The notes: generated by a model not told the origin, from the letters alone. A stretch of 19,200 bases of DNA from Parvularcula sp964484475 (GCA_964484475.1 CAZAFU010000049.1:1-19200); one strand, 5' to 3'. Numbered from the stretch's first letter, positions 1-7,920 are shown. Made by a program: numbers and translations.

Positions 1-14
1 GGCTATGCGCCCGC

Positions 15-1586
15 ATGGACAACCAGCATACAGCGCCCCAGCACGAACGCATCCTCATCGTCGACTTCGGCAGCCAGGTGACACAGCTCATCGCGAGGCG
101 CCTGCGCGAAGACGGGATCTACTGCGAGATCCACCCCTTCACGAAGACCGACGCCGCCTTCCTCGAAGACTACAGCCCCAGGGGCATCATCCTGTCGGGC
201 GGCCCCGCATCGGTGACCAGCGCCGACCGGCCGAACGTATCGAGCCTTCTTGATCGCGGGGTGCCGGTGCTGGGCATCTGCTATGGCCAGCAGGTCATGG
301 TGAAGGAACTCGGCGGCGAGGTCGAGGTAAGCGGCGAGCGGGAGTTCGGCCGGGCCGAAGTGACGGCAAGCGCCCAATCGGCGCTGTTCCAGACGGTCTG
401 GGCCGAAGGCGGCAACTATCCGGTCTGGATGAGCCACGGCGACCGCGTGGTCTCGCTTCCCGAAGGCTTCCGGACCATCGGCGTTTCCGAGCACGCGCCG
501 TTCGCCGCCATCGCCGACGAAGTCCGGCGCTTCTATGGCGTTCAGTTCCACCCGGAGGTCGTTCACACCCTGGATGGCGCGAGGCTGCTTTCGAACTTCA
601 CCCGCGGGATCTGCGGCATGGCCGGCGACTGGACCATGGCGGCCTTCCGCGGAGAGATGATCGCCAAGATCCGCGAGCAGGTGGGCGATGGCCGGGTGAT
701 CTGCGGGCTGTCGGGCGGTGTGGACAGTGCGGTGGCCGCCGTCCTGATCCACGAAGCGATCGGTGAGCAGCTCACCTGCGTCTTCGTCGACACGGGCCTG
801 ATGCGTCACAACGAGGGCAAGGAGGTCGTGGACCTCTTCCGCGGCAGCTACAACATTCCGCTGATTGCGGTGAATGCGGAGGACCAGTTCCTCGGCGAGC
901 TGGAGGGCGTTTCCGATCCCGAGCAGAAACGGAAGATCATCGGCAGGCTGTTCGTCGAGATCTTCGAGAAGGAAGCGAAGAAGGTCGAGGGCGCACGGTT
1001 CCTGGCGCAGGGTACGCTCTATCCGGACGTGATCGAGTCGGTCTCCGCCACGGGCGGGCCATCGGTGACCATCAAGTCCCACCACAATGTGGGCGGGCTG
1101 CCGGAGCGGATGGGCCTCGACCTGGTCGAACCCCTGCGCGAGCTGTTCAAGGACGAAGTGCGGGCGCTGGGGCGGGAGCTCGGGCTTCCCGATGCCTTTG
1201 TCGGCCGGCATCCCTTCCCGGGTCCGGGCCTCGCGATCCGCATACCGGGGGAGATCACCAAGGAAAGCGCGGACCTCCTGCGCAAGGCCGACAGGATCTA
1301 TCTCGATGCGATCCGGGAGGAAGGCCTCTACGATGCGATCTGGCAGGCGTTCTCGGTTCTGCTCCCGGTGCGGACGGTCGGTGTGATGGGCGACGCGCGG
1401 ACCTATGACCGGGTTCTCGCGCTCAGGGCGGTCACGTCCACTGACGGCATGACGGCTGATACCTACCCCTTCAGCCATGATTTCCTGAGCCGCGTTTCGA
1501 CCCGCATCATCAACCGCTGCGAAGGCATCGGCCGGGTCGTCTACGACATCACCTCGAAACCGCCGGGGACGATCGAGTGGGAGTGA
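15..1586 (+). CDS. guaA: GMP synthase (glutamine-hydrolysing)
   Basis: Cytosolic enzyme that converts XMP to GMP using ATP and glutamine, the last step of guanine nucleotide synthesis. The 523-residue protein has the usual family length and both halves. The N-terminal class I glutamine amidotransferase domain (about residues 10-200) shows the nucleophile Cys89 in GICYGQQ and the His179/Glu181 pair in FHPEV. The ATP pyrophosphatase domain follows, with the P-loop SGGVDS at 233-238, and the dimerisation domain ends in the family-typical tail SKPPGTIEWE. The ATG at 15 places the conserved ILIVDFGSQ segment at the normal distance from the N-terminus. Only 14 bases precede it, so its ribosome binding site and promoter cannot be judged. 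The next gene lies 136 bases downstream on the same strand. Identification is secure. Confidence 0.97.
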   Translation: MDNQHTAPQHERILIVDFGSQVTQLIARRLREDGIYCEIHPFTKTDAAFLEDYSPRGIILSGGPASVTSADRPNVSSLLDRGVPVLGICYGQQVMVKELGGEVEVSGEREFGRAEVTASAQSALFQTVWAEGGNYPVWMSHGDRVVSLPEGFRTIGVSEHAPFAAIADEVRRFYGVQFHPEVVHTLDGARLLSNFTRGICGMAGDWTMAAFRGEMIAKIREQVGDGRVICGLSGGVDSAVAAVLIHEAIGEQLTCVFVDTGLMRHNEGKEVVDLFRGSYNIPLIAVNAEDQFLGELEGVSDPEQKRKIIGRLFVEIFEKEAKKVEGARFLAQGTLYPDVIESVSATGGPSVTIKSHHNVGGLPERMGLDLVEPLRELFKDEVRALGRELGLPDAFVGRHPFPGPGLAIRIPGEITKESADLLRKADRIYLDAIREEGLYDAIWQAFSVLLPVRTVGVMGDARTYDRVLALRAVTSTDGMTADTYPFSHDFLSRVSTRIINRCEGIGRVVYDITSKPPGTIEWE

Positions 1587-1722
1587 TCTTCCGCCAGCGG
1601 AGAGCCTGAGGCGCGGCCGAGGGGCGTTGCGTCCCTTGCGCCCAGTCCATTGCTGCCTTGTGACGCATCGTCTGGCCGTCTCCGAGGCTGCGTGATAGAT
1701 CGGCAATGTCGAGGAGGAACCC

Positions 1723-2499
1723 ATGCGTCATTGGCCCCGGATTGCCACCATCGCCAGCTTGGCTGTCGTGCTTGTCTATCTCTGCGCGATCTATGGCTAC
1801 CGGCTGGGCGCCCTGGACCTCGGAACGATGTTCTCGGCGGTCAGGCTGCTTCTCATCCCCCTCGTGATCGCGGCGGCGCTCGCGGCGGCGGCGGCGGGCG
1901 CGCTCCTGATGCGGAGGGCGTGGCTTGCGAGCCTTGCGGCTCTGGCGGTCGGCGCGGCGGCGGCAAGCTTTGCCTACCTGCCGATCTGGATGCGGGGCGA
2001 AGCGTCCAAGGTGCCTCCGATCCACGATATCACCACCGACACCGAGGACCCGCCCCGGTTCGTCGCGATCGCCCCCTTGCGCGAGAATGCCTCGAACCCT
2101 GTGGCCTATGACACGGAGCAGACCGACGAGCAGCGCGAGGCCTATCCCGATATACGGACCCTCGTGATGCCGAAGCGGATCGACGAAGCCTTCGCGATCG
2201 CCATGGATGCGGTGAAGGCGGAGGGTCTCAAGCTCGTCGAGATCAACCCAGGGGAAGGGCGGATCGAGGCGACCGAGACCGTGCCCCTCTTCGGGTTCAA
2301 GGATGACGTGGTGATCCGGATGCGCAACGCCCACAATGTCGCCACCGTCATTGATATCCGCTCGAAATCACGGGTGGGACGATCGGATCTCGGCTTCAAC
2401 GCACGGCGGATCCGCAGCCTGCTTCAGCGCATGGAGGAGGAGGGCGGCAGGCTCGAGATGAAGGACGTTCCGGGCCCGGTGATCAACGACCCGATCTGA
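1723..2499 (+). CDS. DUF1499 family membrane protein
   Basis: A 258-residue protein of unknown function. Three hydrophobic segments (about residues 8-27, 37-63 and 66-86) make an N-terminal membrane module. A soluble domain follows that matches DUF1499 by the landmarks PPIHDITTD (about 103-111), a PPRF segment, and the late run IRSKSRVGRSDLGFNARRI, which is the most conserved part of the family. The start is supported by a strong GAGGAGG at 1711-1717, five bases before the ATG. The gene sits 136 bases after guaA and ends 17 bases before the convergent small ORF at 2517. Nothing visible ties it to purine synthesis. The family assignment is from recognised motifs; no function is claimed. Confidence 0.85.
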   Translation: MRHWPRIATIASLAVVLVYLCAIYGYRLGALDLGTMFSAVRLLLIPLVIAAALAAAAAGALLMRRAWLASLAALAVGAAAASFAYLPIWMRGEASKVPPIHDITTDTEDPPRFVAIAPLRENASNPVAYDTEQTDEQREAYPDIRTLVMPKRIDEAFAIAMDAVKAEGLKLVEINPGEGRIEATETVPLFGFKDDVVIRMRNAHNVATVIDIRSKSRVGRSDLGFNARRIRSLLQRMEEEGGRLEMKDVPGPVINDPI

Positions 2500-2516
2500 A
2501 ACCGGATGCGTGGTGG

Positions 2517-2663
2517 TCAGGCGCGCTTCGGCTCTTCCTTGCTGCGGCGGCGGTTTTCCTCTCGAAGGGTACGGAAGATCTGATCGGCGCGCATGGACCG
2601 GCGGTACTCGGTCGACGCGAGCTGTTCAAGGAGTTCCCGTGTCTTCGATTTGCTATCTGCCAT
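2517..2663 (-). CDS. Small charged hypothetical protein (48 aa)
   Basis: Possible small gene reading MADSKSKTRELLEQL at its start and ending in a Lys/Arg/Glu-rich tail (EENRRRSKEEPKRA). It is strongly charged, predicted helical, has no signal peptide or membrane segment, and is not recognised. An upstream in-frame start at 2813 would give 98 residues, but the added part looks like translated non-coding DNA. The ATG at 2663 is therefore preferred. Its ribosome binding site is weak (an AGGGG directly upstream). It lies downstream of phaC on the same strand, separated by 172 bases that contain a perfect CtrA-box match 23 bases before the ATG. That regulatory site is the best argument that the ORF is real. 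Comparison with related genomes would decide. Confidence 0.5.
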   Translation of the reverse strand: MADSKSKTRELLEQLASTEYRRSMRADQIFRTLREENRRRSKEEPKRA

Positions 2664-2681
2664 GCCCCTGGCCCTGAACAA

Positions 2682-2726
2682 TGGTCTTAACCGCCCGTTA
2701 AGTCTGATCTGAAGACCAAGACTTAA
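2682..2726. repeat. Overlapping inverted repeats downstream of phaC
   Basis: Three perfect inverted repeats interlock here. TGGTCTT (2682-2688) pairs with AAGACCA (2712-2718). CTTAAC (2686-2691) pairs with GTTAAG (2697-2702). TTAAGTCT (2698-2705) pairs with AGACTTAA (2719-2726). Their arms overlap or interlock, so an RNA could form only alternative hairpins. No run of T follows on the phaC strand, so this is not an ordinary intrinsic terminator. It may mark protein binding sites around the CtrA-box match. Confidence 0.45.
2687..2701. promoter_or_regulatory. Candidate CtrA binding site
   Basis: TTAACCGCCCGTTAA is an exact match to the CtrA full-site consensus TTAA-N7-TTAA, in DNA where TTAA is rare. 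A weaker second match, TTAA-N7-TGAA, begins at 2723. The nearest gene in a suitable orientation is the small ORF on the minus strand, whose ATG is 23 bases away. That distance leaves little room for a -10 box and leader, so the site might repress rather than activate, or drive a leaderless transcript. CtrA is known as a cell-cycle and motility regulator in Alphaproteobacteria; binding here is inferred from sequence only. Confidence 0.5.
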
Positions 2727-2835
2727 TGAATGGTGAACCGATACGACTTCGGGATCAAGCCTAGTCGTCGGTTCTTGCCCTTGGCTGAAGGCGAAACCGC
2801 GGATTTTTCTCAAGATCGATCCTGCGAGGCAGGGC

Positions 2836-5004
2836 CTACTCGGACTGCACCTTCACGTAGGAGCCGGGGGCGTCCTCGATCACCTGCAACTCGCCATCCC
2901 CGGGGACCGGCGCAGGAATCTTCCCGCCAGAGCGCTGGTTCAGCCAGTCGATCCAGTGCGGCCACCAGGAGTGTTCGTGGAATTCGGCATCGGCCTTCCA
3001 TTCCTCGAGGCTATCCGGAAGCTGATCATTGGTGCGGAAATGGTACTTCTTCTTGTCGGGGTGGTTGATGACACCGGCGATATGGCCGGAGCCCGCAAGC
3101 ATGTAGGTCACCTCCCCGCCGAAGAGCTTGGCCGAGCGGTAGACGGAATTGGCAGGCGCGATATGATCCTTCTCGCCTGCCTGCATGAAGATCGACGTCT
3201 GGACCCGCGAGAGGTCGATGGGCGTACCCTCGATCTCCAGTTCTCCGCGTGACAGCTTGTTGTCCTTGTAGAACTCCCTGAGGTAGAAGAGGTGACAGGC
3301 CTTGGTCATCCGTGTGCTGTCGGCATTCCAGTAGAGCAGGTCGAACTTCTTCGCCTCCTTGCCGAGGTAGTAGTTGTCCACGAAGGCCGACCAGATCAGG
3401 TCGTTCGGCCGCAGCATGTTGAAGGTCCGCGCCATGGCGGAGCCTTCGAGAACGCCGCCCGAGGCGTCGATCTGCTTTTCGATGTTCCTGAGCTGCTTGT
3501 CGTCGACGAAGAGAAGGAGGTCTCCGGCGTCCTCGAAATCCGTCTGGGCCGTGAAGAACGTGGCGGTGTTGATGCGGTCGTCACCGTGCTGCGCCATGTA
3601 GGCGAGGGTCACCGCGAGCAGGGTCCCGCCGATGCAGTAGCCGATCGTGTCGTAGCTGTCCGCGCCGGTGGCCCGCGTCACCGCCTCGAGGGCCTCGAAG
3701 ATGCCCTGGCGCATGTAGTCGGGGAATGACTTGTCCTTCAGCTCGGGCCCGGGATTGACCCAGGACACGACGAAGACGGTGCGCCCCTGGTCCACCAGCC
3801 AGCGGATGAAGCTGTTCGCAGGCTGAAGGTCGAGGATGTAGAACTTGTTGATCCAGGGCGGGAAGATCACCATCGGCCGCTCGGCCACGGTTTCGGTCGT
3901 CGGCGCGTACTGGATGAGCTGCATCATCTCGTTCTGGTAGACGACCTTGCCCGGGGTGGTGGCGATGTTCTCGCCGACCTTGAAGAAATCGAGATCCGCC
4001 TGCCTGATGGCGAGCTCGCCGTGGCCGCGCTCAAGATCGGCCATGAAGTTCTCGAGGCCCTTGATGAAGTTCGCGCCCTGGCTTTGCATGGCCGCGTCCA
4101 CGACATCCGGGTTGAGGGCGGGGACATTGGTGGGCGACATGGCGGAGAGGAACTGGTCCGCGTGGAACTGGGCCCGCCTCTTTGTGGCCGCGTCCACGCC
4201 CTCCGCGGCATCGATGGCCTGATAGACCCATTTCGACATCAGGAGGTAGCTCTGCTTGACAAAGTCGAGGGCGGGGTTCTCCTGCCATGCCTCGTTCTGG
4301 AACCGGCGGTCCGAAGGGTTCGGCTCGATGACCGGCTCGCCCTTCTGTCCCGAAACCCTGTCCGTCATCGACGCGAAGAGCTTCGTGTAGTTGTCCCACA
4401 GAGACATCTGAAGGCCCATCATCCTGATCGGGTCGGCGGAAAGGGCGGACACCACCTCGCTCGTCGCATCCGCGACATTGAGCGGGTCGGGACTCGGCTC
4501 GGCCGCGCGGCGGCCATACTCCACCCGCCGCTCGGCCACATCGCGGAGGACATCCTGCGCCTTGACATTGATGTCCGCCATGGTCCGGGCGAACCGCGCC
4601 ATGTCCGTATAGGGAGGATAGGAGGAGCCTTCCGCCTTCGCAGCGGCCTCGAGCTTTGCCGTGGCGGGCTTCGGCGCTTCGGCGGCGGGCGTGCGCCCGG
4701 CCGCTGCCTTCCTGGCCGCCGGTTTCTTCACCGGAGCCTTGCGGGAAGGCGTGGCCTTCTTCTTCGCAGGAGCCTTCTTCGCTGCCGGTTTCTTCGCAGC
4801 CGGTTTGCTGGCCGCGGGCGCGGTCCGGGAGGATGCCTTGGTGTCGGTGGTCTTCGGTGTCTTTTTCGCGGTCACGGTCGAGCCTGCTTCCGGGGTTCCT
4901 TCGGAGCCCTTGCCCGCAGGACCTTTCCGGGACGTTTGCGCGCCGCCCACTCCGACGGCTTCCTGGTCCTTCGCGCCGGTCTTTTTCCGCTGCGTCTTGG
5001 ACAT
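2836..5004 (-). CDS. phaC: Class I PHA synthase with Lys/Ala-rich N-terminal extension
   Basis: Polymerises (R)-3-hydroxyacyl-CoA into polyhydroxyalkanoate at the surface of storage granules. The protein is 722 residues, against roughly 560-600 for usual class I synthases. The catalytic core (about residues 130-722) shows the lipase-like box GYCIGG with nucleophile Cys457, Asp613 in GEKDH and His641 in GSGH, which form the expected triad. Residues 1-130 are an extra low-complexity region. Its middle (about 45-115) is rich in Lys, Ala and Pro, with repeats such as KPAAKKPAAKKAPAKKK that resemble histone H1 or the DNA-binding tail of the phasin PhaF. The ATG at 5004 is preferred over a GTG nine bases upstream because GAGGGG lies eight bases before the ATG. 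No phaZ, phaP, phaR, phaA or phaB flanks it. The gene is divergent from the lipoprotein gene. Confidence 0.95.
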   Translation of the reverse strand: MSKTQRKKTGAKDQEAVGVGGAQTSRKGPAGKGSEGTPEAGSTVTAKKTPKTTDTKASSRTAPAASKPAAKKPAAKKAPAKKKATPSRKAPVKKPAARKAAAGRTPAAEAPKPATAKLEAAAKAEGSSYPPYTDMARFARTMADINVKAQDVLRDVAERRVEYGRRAAEPSPDPLNVADATSEVVSALSADPIRMMGLQMSLWDNYTKLFASMTDRVSGQKGEPVIEPNPSDRRFQNEAWQENPALDFVKQSYLLMSKWVYQAIDAAEGVDAATKRRAQFHADQFLSAMSPTNVPALNPDVVDAAMQSQGANFIKGLENFMADLERGHGELAIRQADLDFFKVGENIATTPGKVVYQNEMMQLIQYAPTTETVAERPMVIFPPWINKFYILDLQPANSFIRWLVDQGRTVFVVSWVNPGPELKDKSFPDYMRQGIFEALEAVTRATGADSYDTIGYCIGGTLLAVTLAYMAQHGDDRINTATFFTAQTDFEDAGDLLLFVDDKQLRNIEKQIDASGGVLEGSAMARTFNMLRPNDLIWSAFVDNYYLGKEAKKFDLLYWNADSTRMTKACHLFYLREFYKDNKLSRGELEIEGTPIDLSRVQTSIFMQAGEKDHIAPANSVYRSAKLFGGEVTYMLAGSGHIAGVINHPDKKKYHFRTNDQLPDSLEEWKADAEFHEHSWWPHWIDWLNQRSGGKIPAPVPGDGELQVIEDAPGSYVKVQSE

Positions 5005-5090
5005 CCCTGACACCCCTCGCTATTCTTCGGGACATGGCCCCTGAATCTTTTCAAAAGACATGGGCGACCGATTGCAACCGGAAGTCACAG

Positions 5091-5486
5091 ATGCGGCGTT
5101 GTTTAGCGGTAATCCTGCTGATCACATCAGCTTGCTCCACGCGTCCGCCCGTCAGTGACGCGGAAGCGGGGATCGAGGCGCTGGCCGACGAGCGGCGGGG
5201 CGCGGAGAGCTTCCCCGTGCTGCGCCCGCTGCCCCAGGCGGACAGGGTGCGGGCCATGCGCCTGCCACGGACCTCGGCGCAGGAGCTGAGGCTTGCCGCG
5301 CGCGATCTCGAAGGCCTGCGGGCCGAATTGCAGGCGGACGATACCCAGAGCATCGAAGAGACCGCGCAGGAGCTGCGCTCGATGGTCGAGAAGCTGCGGG
5401 CCGGGCAGGGGCGGCTCGGTCCGGTCATCGACCGCGAGGCGCTTGGCATTCCGACGCCGCCGCCGCGCCAGCCTTCCTTGCCCTGA
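5091..5486 (+). CDS. Small putative lipoprotein (131 aa)
   Basis: Hypothetical protein, not recognised. The N-terminus has two Arg, a hydrophobic stretch (about residues 5-13) and Cys15 preceded by Thr-Ser-Ala, an imperfect lipobox, so a signal-peptidase II lipoprotein is likely but not certain. The middle (about 60-108) is predicted helical and rich in Glu, Arg, Leu and Gln, with possible coiled-coil character. The tail is Pro-rich (PTPPPRQPSLP). The reading frame stays open far upstream of this ATG, but that part overlaps phaC. The ATG at 5091 has GGAAG six bases before it and begins directly with the signal peptide, so it is preferred. It ends 81 bases before hom and could be co-transcribed with it. 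Confidence 0.65.
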   Translation: MRRCLAVILLITSACSTRPPVSDAEAGIEALADERRGAESFPVLRPLPQADRVRAMRLPRTSAQELRLAARDLEGLRAELQADDTQSIEETAQELRSMVEKLRAGQGRLGPVIDREALGIPTPPPRQPSLP

Positions 5487-5567
5487 TCACCCGCTCGGGA
5501 CGTGCGTGGCCTTGCCGCAGGTGCGAAACCAAGTAAGTCGTTGCGAGGTTTCAAGGAGGCGGGAGAC

Positions 5568-6869
5568 ATGCTGCGCATCGCGATCGGCGGTTTGGGTACG
5601 GTGGGCGCGGCCCTCGTGGAGATGATCGACGCGGCCCATTCGGGCCAGGACGCGATGGAGATCACTGCCGTTTGCGCCCGCGACCGGGCCCGCGAACGGC
5701 CCGTCGACGTGTCACGCTTCCAGTGGTTCGACGACCCCGTCGCCATGGCCCGAGACGCGGGCAGCGACGTCTATGTGGAGCTGATCGGCGGCGAGGACGG
5801 TGTGGCCAGGCAGTCGGTCGAGGCGGCGCTCGAGGCCGGCAAGCACGTGGTCACCGCCAACAAGGCCCTCCTTGCCAAACATGGCGCGGCACTCTGCGAG
5901 CTGGCGGAGAAGAACGGCTGCGCCCTGAGGTTCGAGGCGGCGGTGGCCGGCGGCGTACCGGTGGTGCGGGGCCTGCGCGACGGGCTGGCCCACGCGAGGA
6001 TGCTGCGCCTGACCGGGGTTCTCAACGGCACCTGCAATTTCATCCTCTCGCGCATGGACGACACCGGCGCGAGCTTCGACGAGGCGCTCGAGGAGGCACA
6101 GAAGCTCGGCTATGCCGAGGCCGATCCGAGCTTCGACATCGGCGGGGTCGATGCCGCGCACAAGCTGGTCATCCTGACGGCGCTCGGCTTCAACGCCCTG
6201 CCGCGCCTCGAAAGCCTCGACCTCGAGGGGATCGAGAACGTCACAGCCGCGGATATCGCGGCGGCCGGGGAGCTCGGGCTCAAGATCAAGCTGATCGCGC
6301 GCGCGGTGCAGAACGGCGGGTCGCTGAGCCTGCGGGTGGGTCCCGGCCTCGTCGAGGAGACGGGGCAGATCGCACGGATCGAGGGGTCGGACAACATCGT
6401 GATCGCGGAGGCCGATCCGGTCGGGACGGTCTCCTTCTCGGGTCCCGGCGCGGGCGGCGGGGCGACGGCAACAGCGGTGGCAGCCGACCTCGTCACCATC
6501 AGCCGCGGCTCTACCGGACCCGTCTTCGCCGTGCCGGCAGGGCGCATCGAGATGAACCCTGCGGTGTCCTCGGAGGATGACGAGGATGCCTACTACCTGC
6601 GGCTCGAAGTGGCCGACCAGCCTGGGGTCCTTGCGGAGATCACCAACGTCCTCGGCAAGGCGGGGGTCAGCGTGAACACCATCCGCCAGGCACCGACGGA
6701 TCCGGTGGCGGACCCCGCCGACAGCCTGCCGGTCGAGCTGGTGATCACCACCCACCCGGTCGCGCGCAGGGTCATGCGCCCGCTCAAATCCACCATCGAA
6801 GCGCTGCCCCACGTGACCGGCGCCGCCTCGATCTTTCCCATAATGACCGAGGAGGTTCCCCATGAATGA
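5568..6869 (+). CDS. hom: Homoserine dehydrogenase
   Basis: Reduces aspartate semialdehyde to homoserine with NAD(P)H, the branch point to threonine and methionine. The 433-residue protein has an N-terminal Rossmann fold with GGLGTVG at 7-13 and TANKALLAKHG at 96-106. The catalytic domain carries NGTCNFIL (153-160) and ADPSFDIGGVDAAHKL (185-200), where Asp195 and Lys199 match the known catalytic pair. A C-terminal ACT domain begins near residue 343 with LEVADQPGVLAEI, suggesting allosteric feedback, classically by threonine. The start is fixed by AAGGAGG at 5553-5559, eight bases before the ATG. A short inverted repeat (GAAACC at 5525-5530, GGTTTC at 5547-5552) abuts this site. The stop overlaps the glpX start by 8 bases, so the two are translationally coupled. 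Confidence 0.96.
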   Translation: MLRIAIGGLGTVGAALVEMIDAAHSGQDAMEITAVCARDRARERPVDVSRFQWFDDPVAMARDAGSDVYVELIGGEDGVARQSVEAALEAGKHVVTANKALLAKHGAALCELAEKNGCALRFEAAVAGGVPVVRGLRDGLAHARMLRLTGVLNGTCNFILSRMDDTGASFDEALEEAQKLGYAEADPSFDIGGVDAAHKLVILTALGFNALPRLESLDLEGIENVTAADIAAAGELGLKIKLIARAVQNGGSLSLRVGPGLVEETGQIARIEGSDNIVIAEADPVGTVSFSGPGAGGGATATAVAADLVTISRGSTGPVFAVPAGRIEMNPAVSSEDDEDAYYLRLEVADQPGVLAEITNVLGKAGVSVNTIRQAPTDPVADPADSLPVELVITTHPVARRVMRPLKSTIEALPHVTGAASIFPIMTEEVPHE

Positions 6870-7848
6870 GCACAAGGACTATCTTGATCGCATACTGACC
6901 ATCGAGCTTGGTCGCTGCACCGAGGCGGCCGCCGTGGCGGCCTCGACCATGATCGGGCGAGGCGACAAGATGGCCGCCGACCAGGCGGCGGTGGACGCCC
7001 TGCGCACGGCTCTCAACAAGCTCGACATCTCCGGCACGGTGGTGATCGGCGAGGGCGAGATGGACGAAGCGCCGATGCTCTATATCGGCGAGGAGGTCGG
7101 CAGGGGCGGCCCGAAGATCGACATCGCCCTCGACCCGCTCGAAGGCACGACCCTGACCGCCAAGGCCATGTCGAACGCGCTTGCGGTGGTGGCGCTCGCC
7201 ACCGAAGGCGGCCTCCTCCACGCGCCGGACGTCTACATGGACAAGATCGCCATCGGGCCCGGCTTCCCCGAAGGTACGGTGGATCTCGATGCGCCTGCGG
7301 AGGAAAACATCCTCAACGTCGCCAAGGCCAAGAACGACAAGCCGCAGAACATCACCGTCTGCTGTCTCGACCGCGAGCGGCACCAGCCGATCATCCAGGC
7401 GGCGCGCAAGGTCGGTGCCCGCGTGGCGCTGATTTCCGACGGCGACGTGGCGGGTGTCTTCCATGTCACCAGCCCCGAGGAGACCGGGATCGATCTCTAC
7501 CTCGGATCGGGCGGTGCGCCCGAGGGGGTCCTCGCGGCCGCGGCGCTGCGCTGCGTGGGCGGACAGATGCAGGGACGGCTGCAATTCGCCGACGACGCCG
7601 AGCTGGCGCGGGCCGAGAAGGCCGGGATCACCGATCTCAAGCGCAAGTACGGCCTGATGGACATGGCGTCGGGCGACGTGATGTTCGCCGCCACGGGCGT
7701 GACCGATGGCACCATGCTGCGCGGCGTCAAATGGCGCGGCGACAAGGTCACGACCCAGACCATGGTCATGCGGAGCAAATCGGGAACCGTCCGCCTCATC
7801 GACGCCGTCAGCCGAGCGGACAGCTTCAACCGCGGCTATCGCAGCTAG
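6862..7848 (+). CDS. glpX: Class II fructose-1,6-bisphosphatase
   Basis: Dephosphorylates fructose 1,6-bisphosphate in gluconeogenesis; GlpX-type enzymes are metal-dependent, and some also act on sedoheptulose bisphosphate. The 328-residue length is normal. Family landmarks are GEGEMDEAPMLYIGE (63-77) and the metal/phosphate site DPLEGTTLTAK (91-101), with GSGGAPEGVLAAAALR further on. The ATG overlaps the end of hom by 8 bases and has GAGGAGG at 6849-6855, six bases upstream. The hom-glpX pairing is familiar in Rhodobacterales-type genomes, where recJ often follows. Here recJ is absent and the next gene is convergent. A strong hairpin follows the stop. Confidence 0.95.
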   Translation: MNEHKDYLDRILTIELGRCTEAAAVAASTMIGRGDKMAADQAAVDALRTALNKLDISGTVVIGEGEMDEAPMLYIGEEVGRGGPKIDIALDPLEGTTLTAKAMSNALAVVALATEGGLLHAPDVYMDKIAIGPGFPEGTVDLDAPAEENILNVAKAKNDKPQNITVCCLDRERHQPIIQAARKVGARVALISDGDVAGVFHVTSPEETGIDLYLGSGGAPEGVLAAAALRCVGGQMQGRLQFADDAELARAEKAGITDLKRKYGLMDMASGDVMFAATGVTDGTMLRGVKWRGDKVTTQTMVMRSKSGTVRLIDAVSRADSFNRGYRS

Positions 7849-7863
7849 TCGCTCCGCCAGCCA

Positions 7864-7894
7864 GGACCGGGCCTCCTCCGAGGGGGGCCGGTCC
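7864..7894. terminator. Hairpin between convergent glpX and DUF3011 genes
   Basis: GGACCGG (7864-7870) pairs with CCGGTCC (7888-7894). After one bulged base the stem continues as CCTCC with GGGGG through a G-T wobble, around a small loop. It sits 16 bases after the glpX stop and 27 bases beyond the stop of the convergent gene. There is no T run on either side. It could act as a bidirectional, possibly Rho-assisted, terminator or as an mRNA 3'-end stabiliser. Confidence 0.5.
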
Positions 7895-7920
7895 CAGCCT
7901 TGCGCGCCGGTCCCGTGAAC

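Noticed and set aside
1622..1643. Terminator after guaA (GGGCG/CGCCC)
   Set aside because: Only a 5-bp stem with a 12-base loop and no T run; too weak to call.
3..1724. Long open frame on the minus strand opposite guaA (573 codons)
   Set aside because: It is the antisense shadow of a clear guaA gene in GC-rich DNA; its composition is Arg/Asp/His-rich with no recognisable domain.
2682..2726. H-type RNA pseudoknot from the interlocked repeats
   Set aside because: No bases remain between the two 3' arms to span the first stem, so a classical pseudoknot is sterically unlikely.
2819..2834. Intrinsic terminator just after phaC (CCTGC-GAG-GCAGG)
   Set aside because: A 5-bp stem with a 3-base loop and no T run on the phaC strand; possible but not supported.
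4021..5010. Long open frame on the plus strand opposite the 5' half of phaC
   Set aside because: Antisense shadow; phaC on the other strand has a full catalytic triad and a good ribosome binding site.
5005..5013. GTG start for phaC nine bases upstream
   Set aside because: GAGGGG directly abuts the GTG but stands eight bases from the ATG at 5004, the proper spacing.
5066..5081. PhaR operator between phaC and the lipoprotein gene
   Set aside because: Only a short TTGCAA palindrome is present; this is not enough to claim a PhaR site.
5051..5746. Minus-strand open frame opposite the small lipoprotein and the start of hom
   Set aside because: It overlaps the well supported hom start and has no recognisable features; the plus strand offers a signal peptide and a ribosome binding site.
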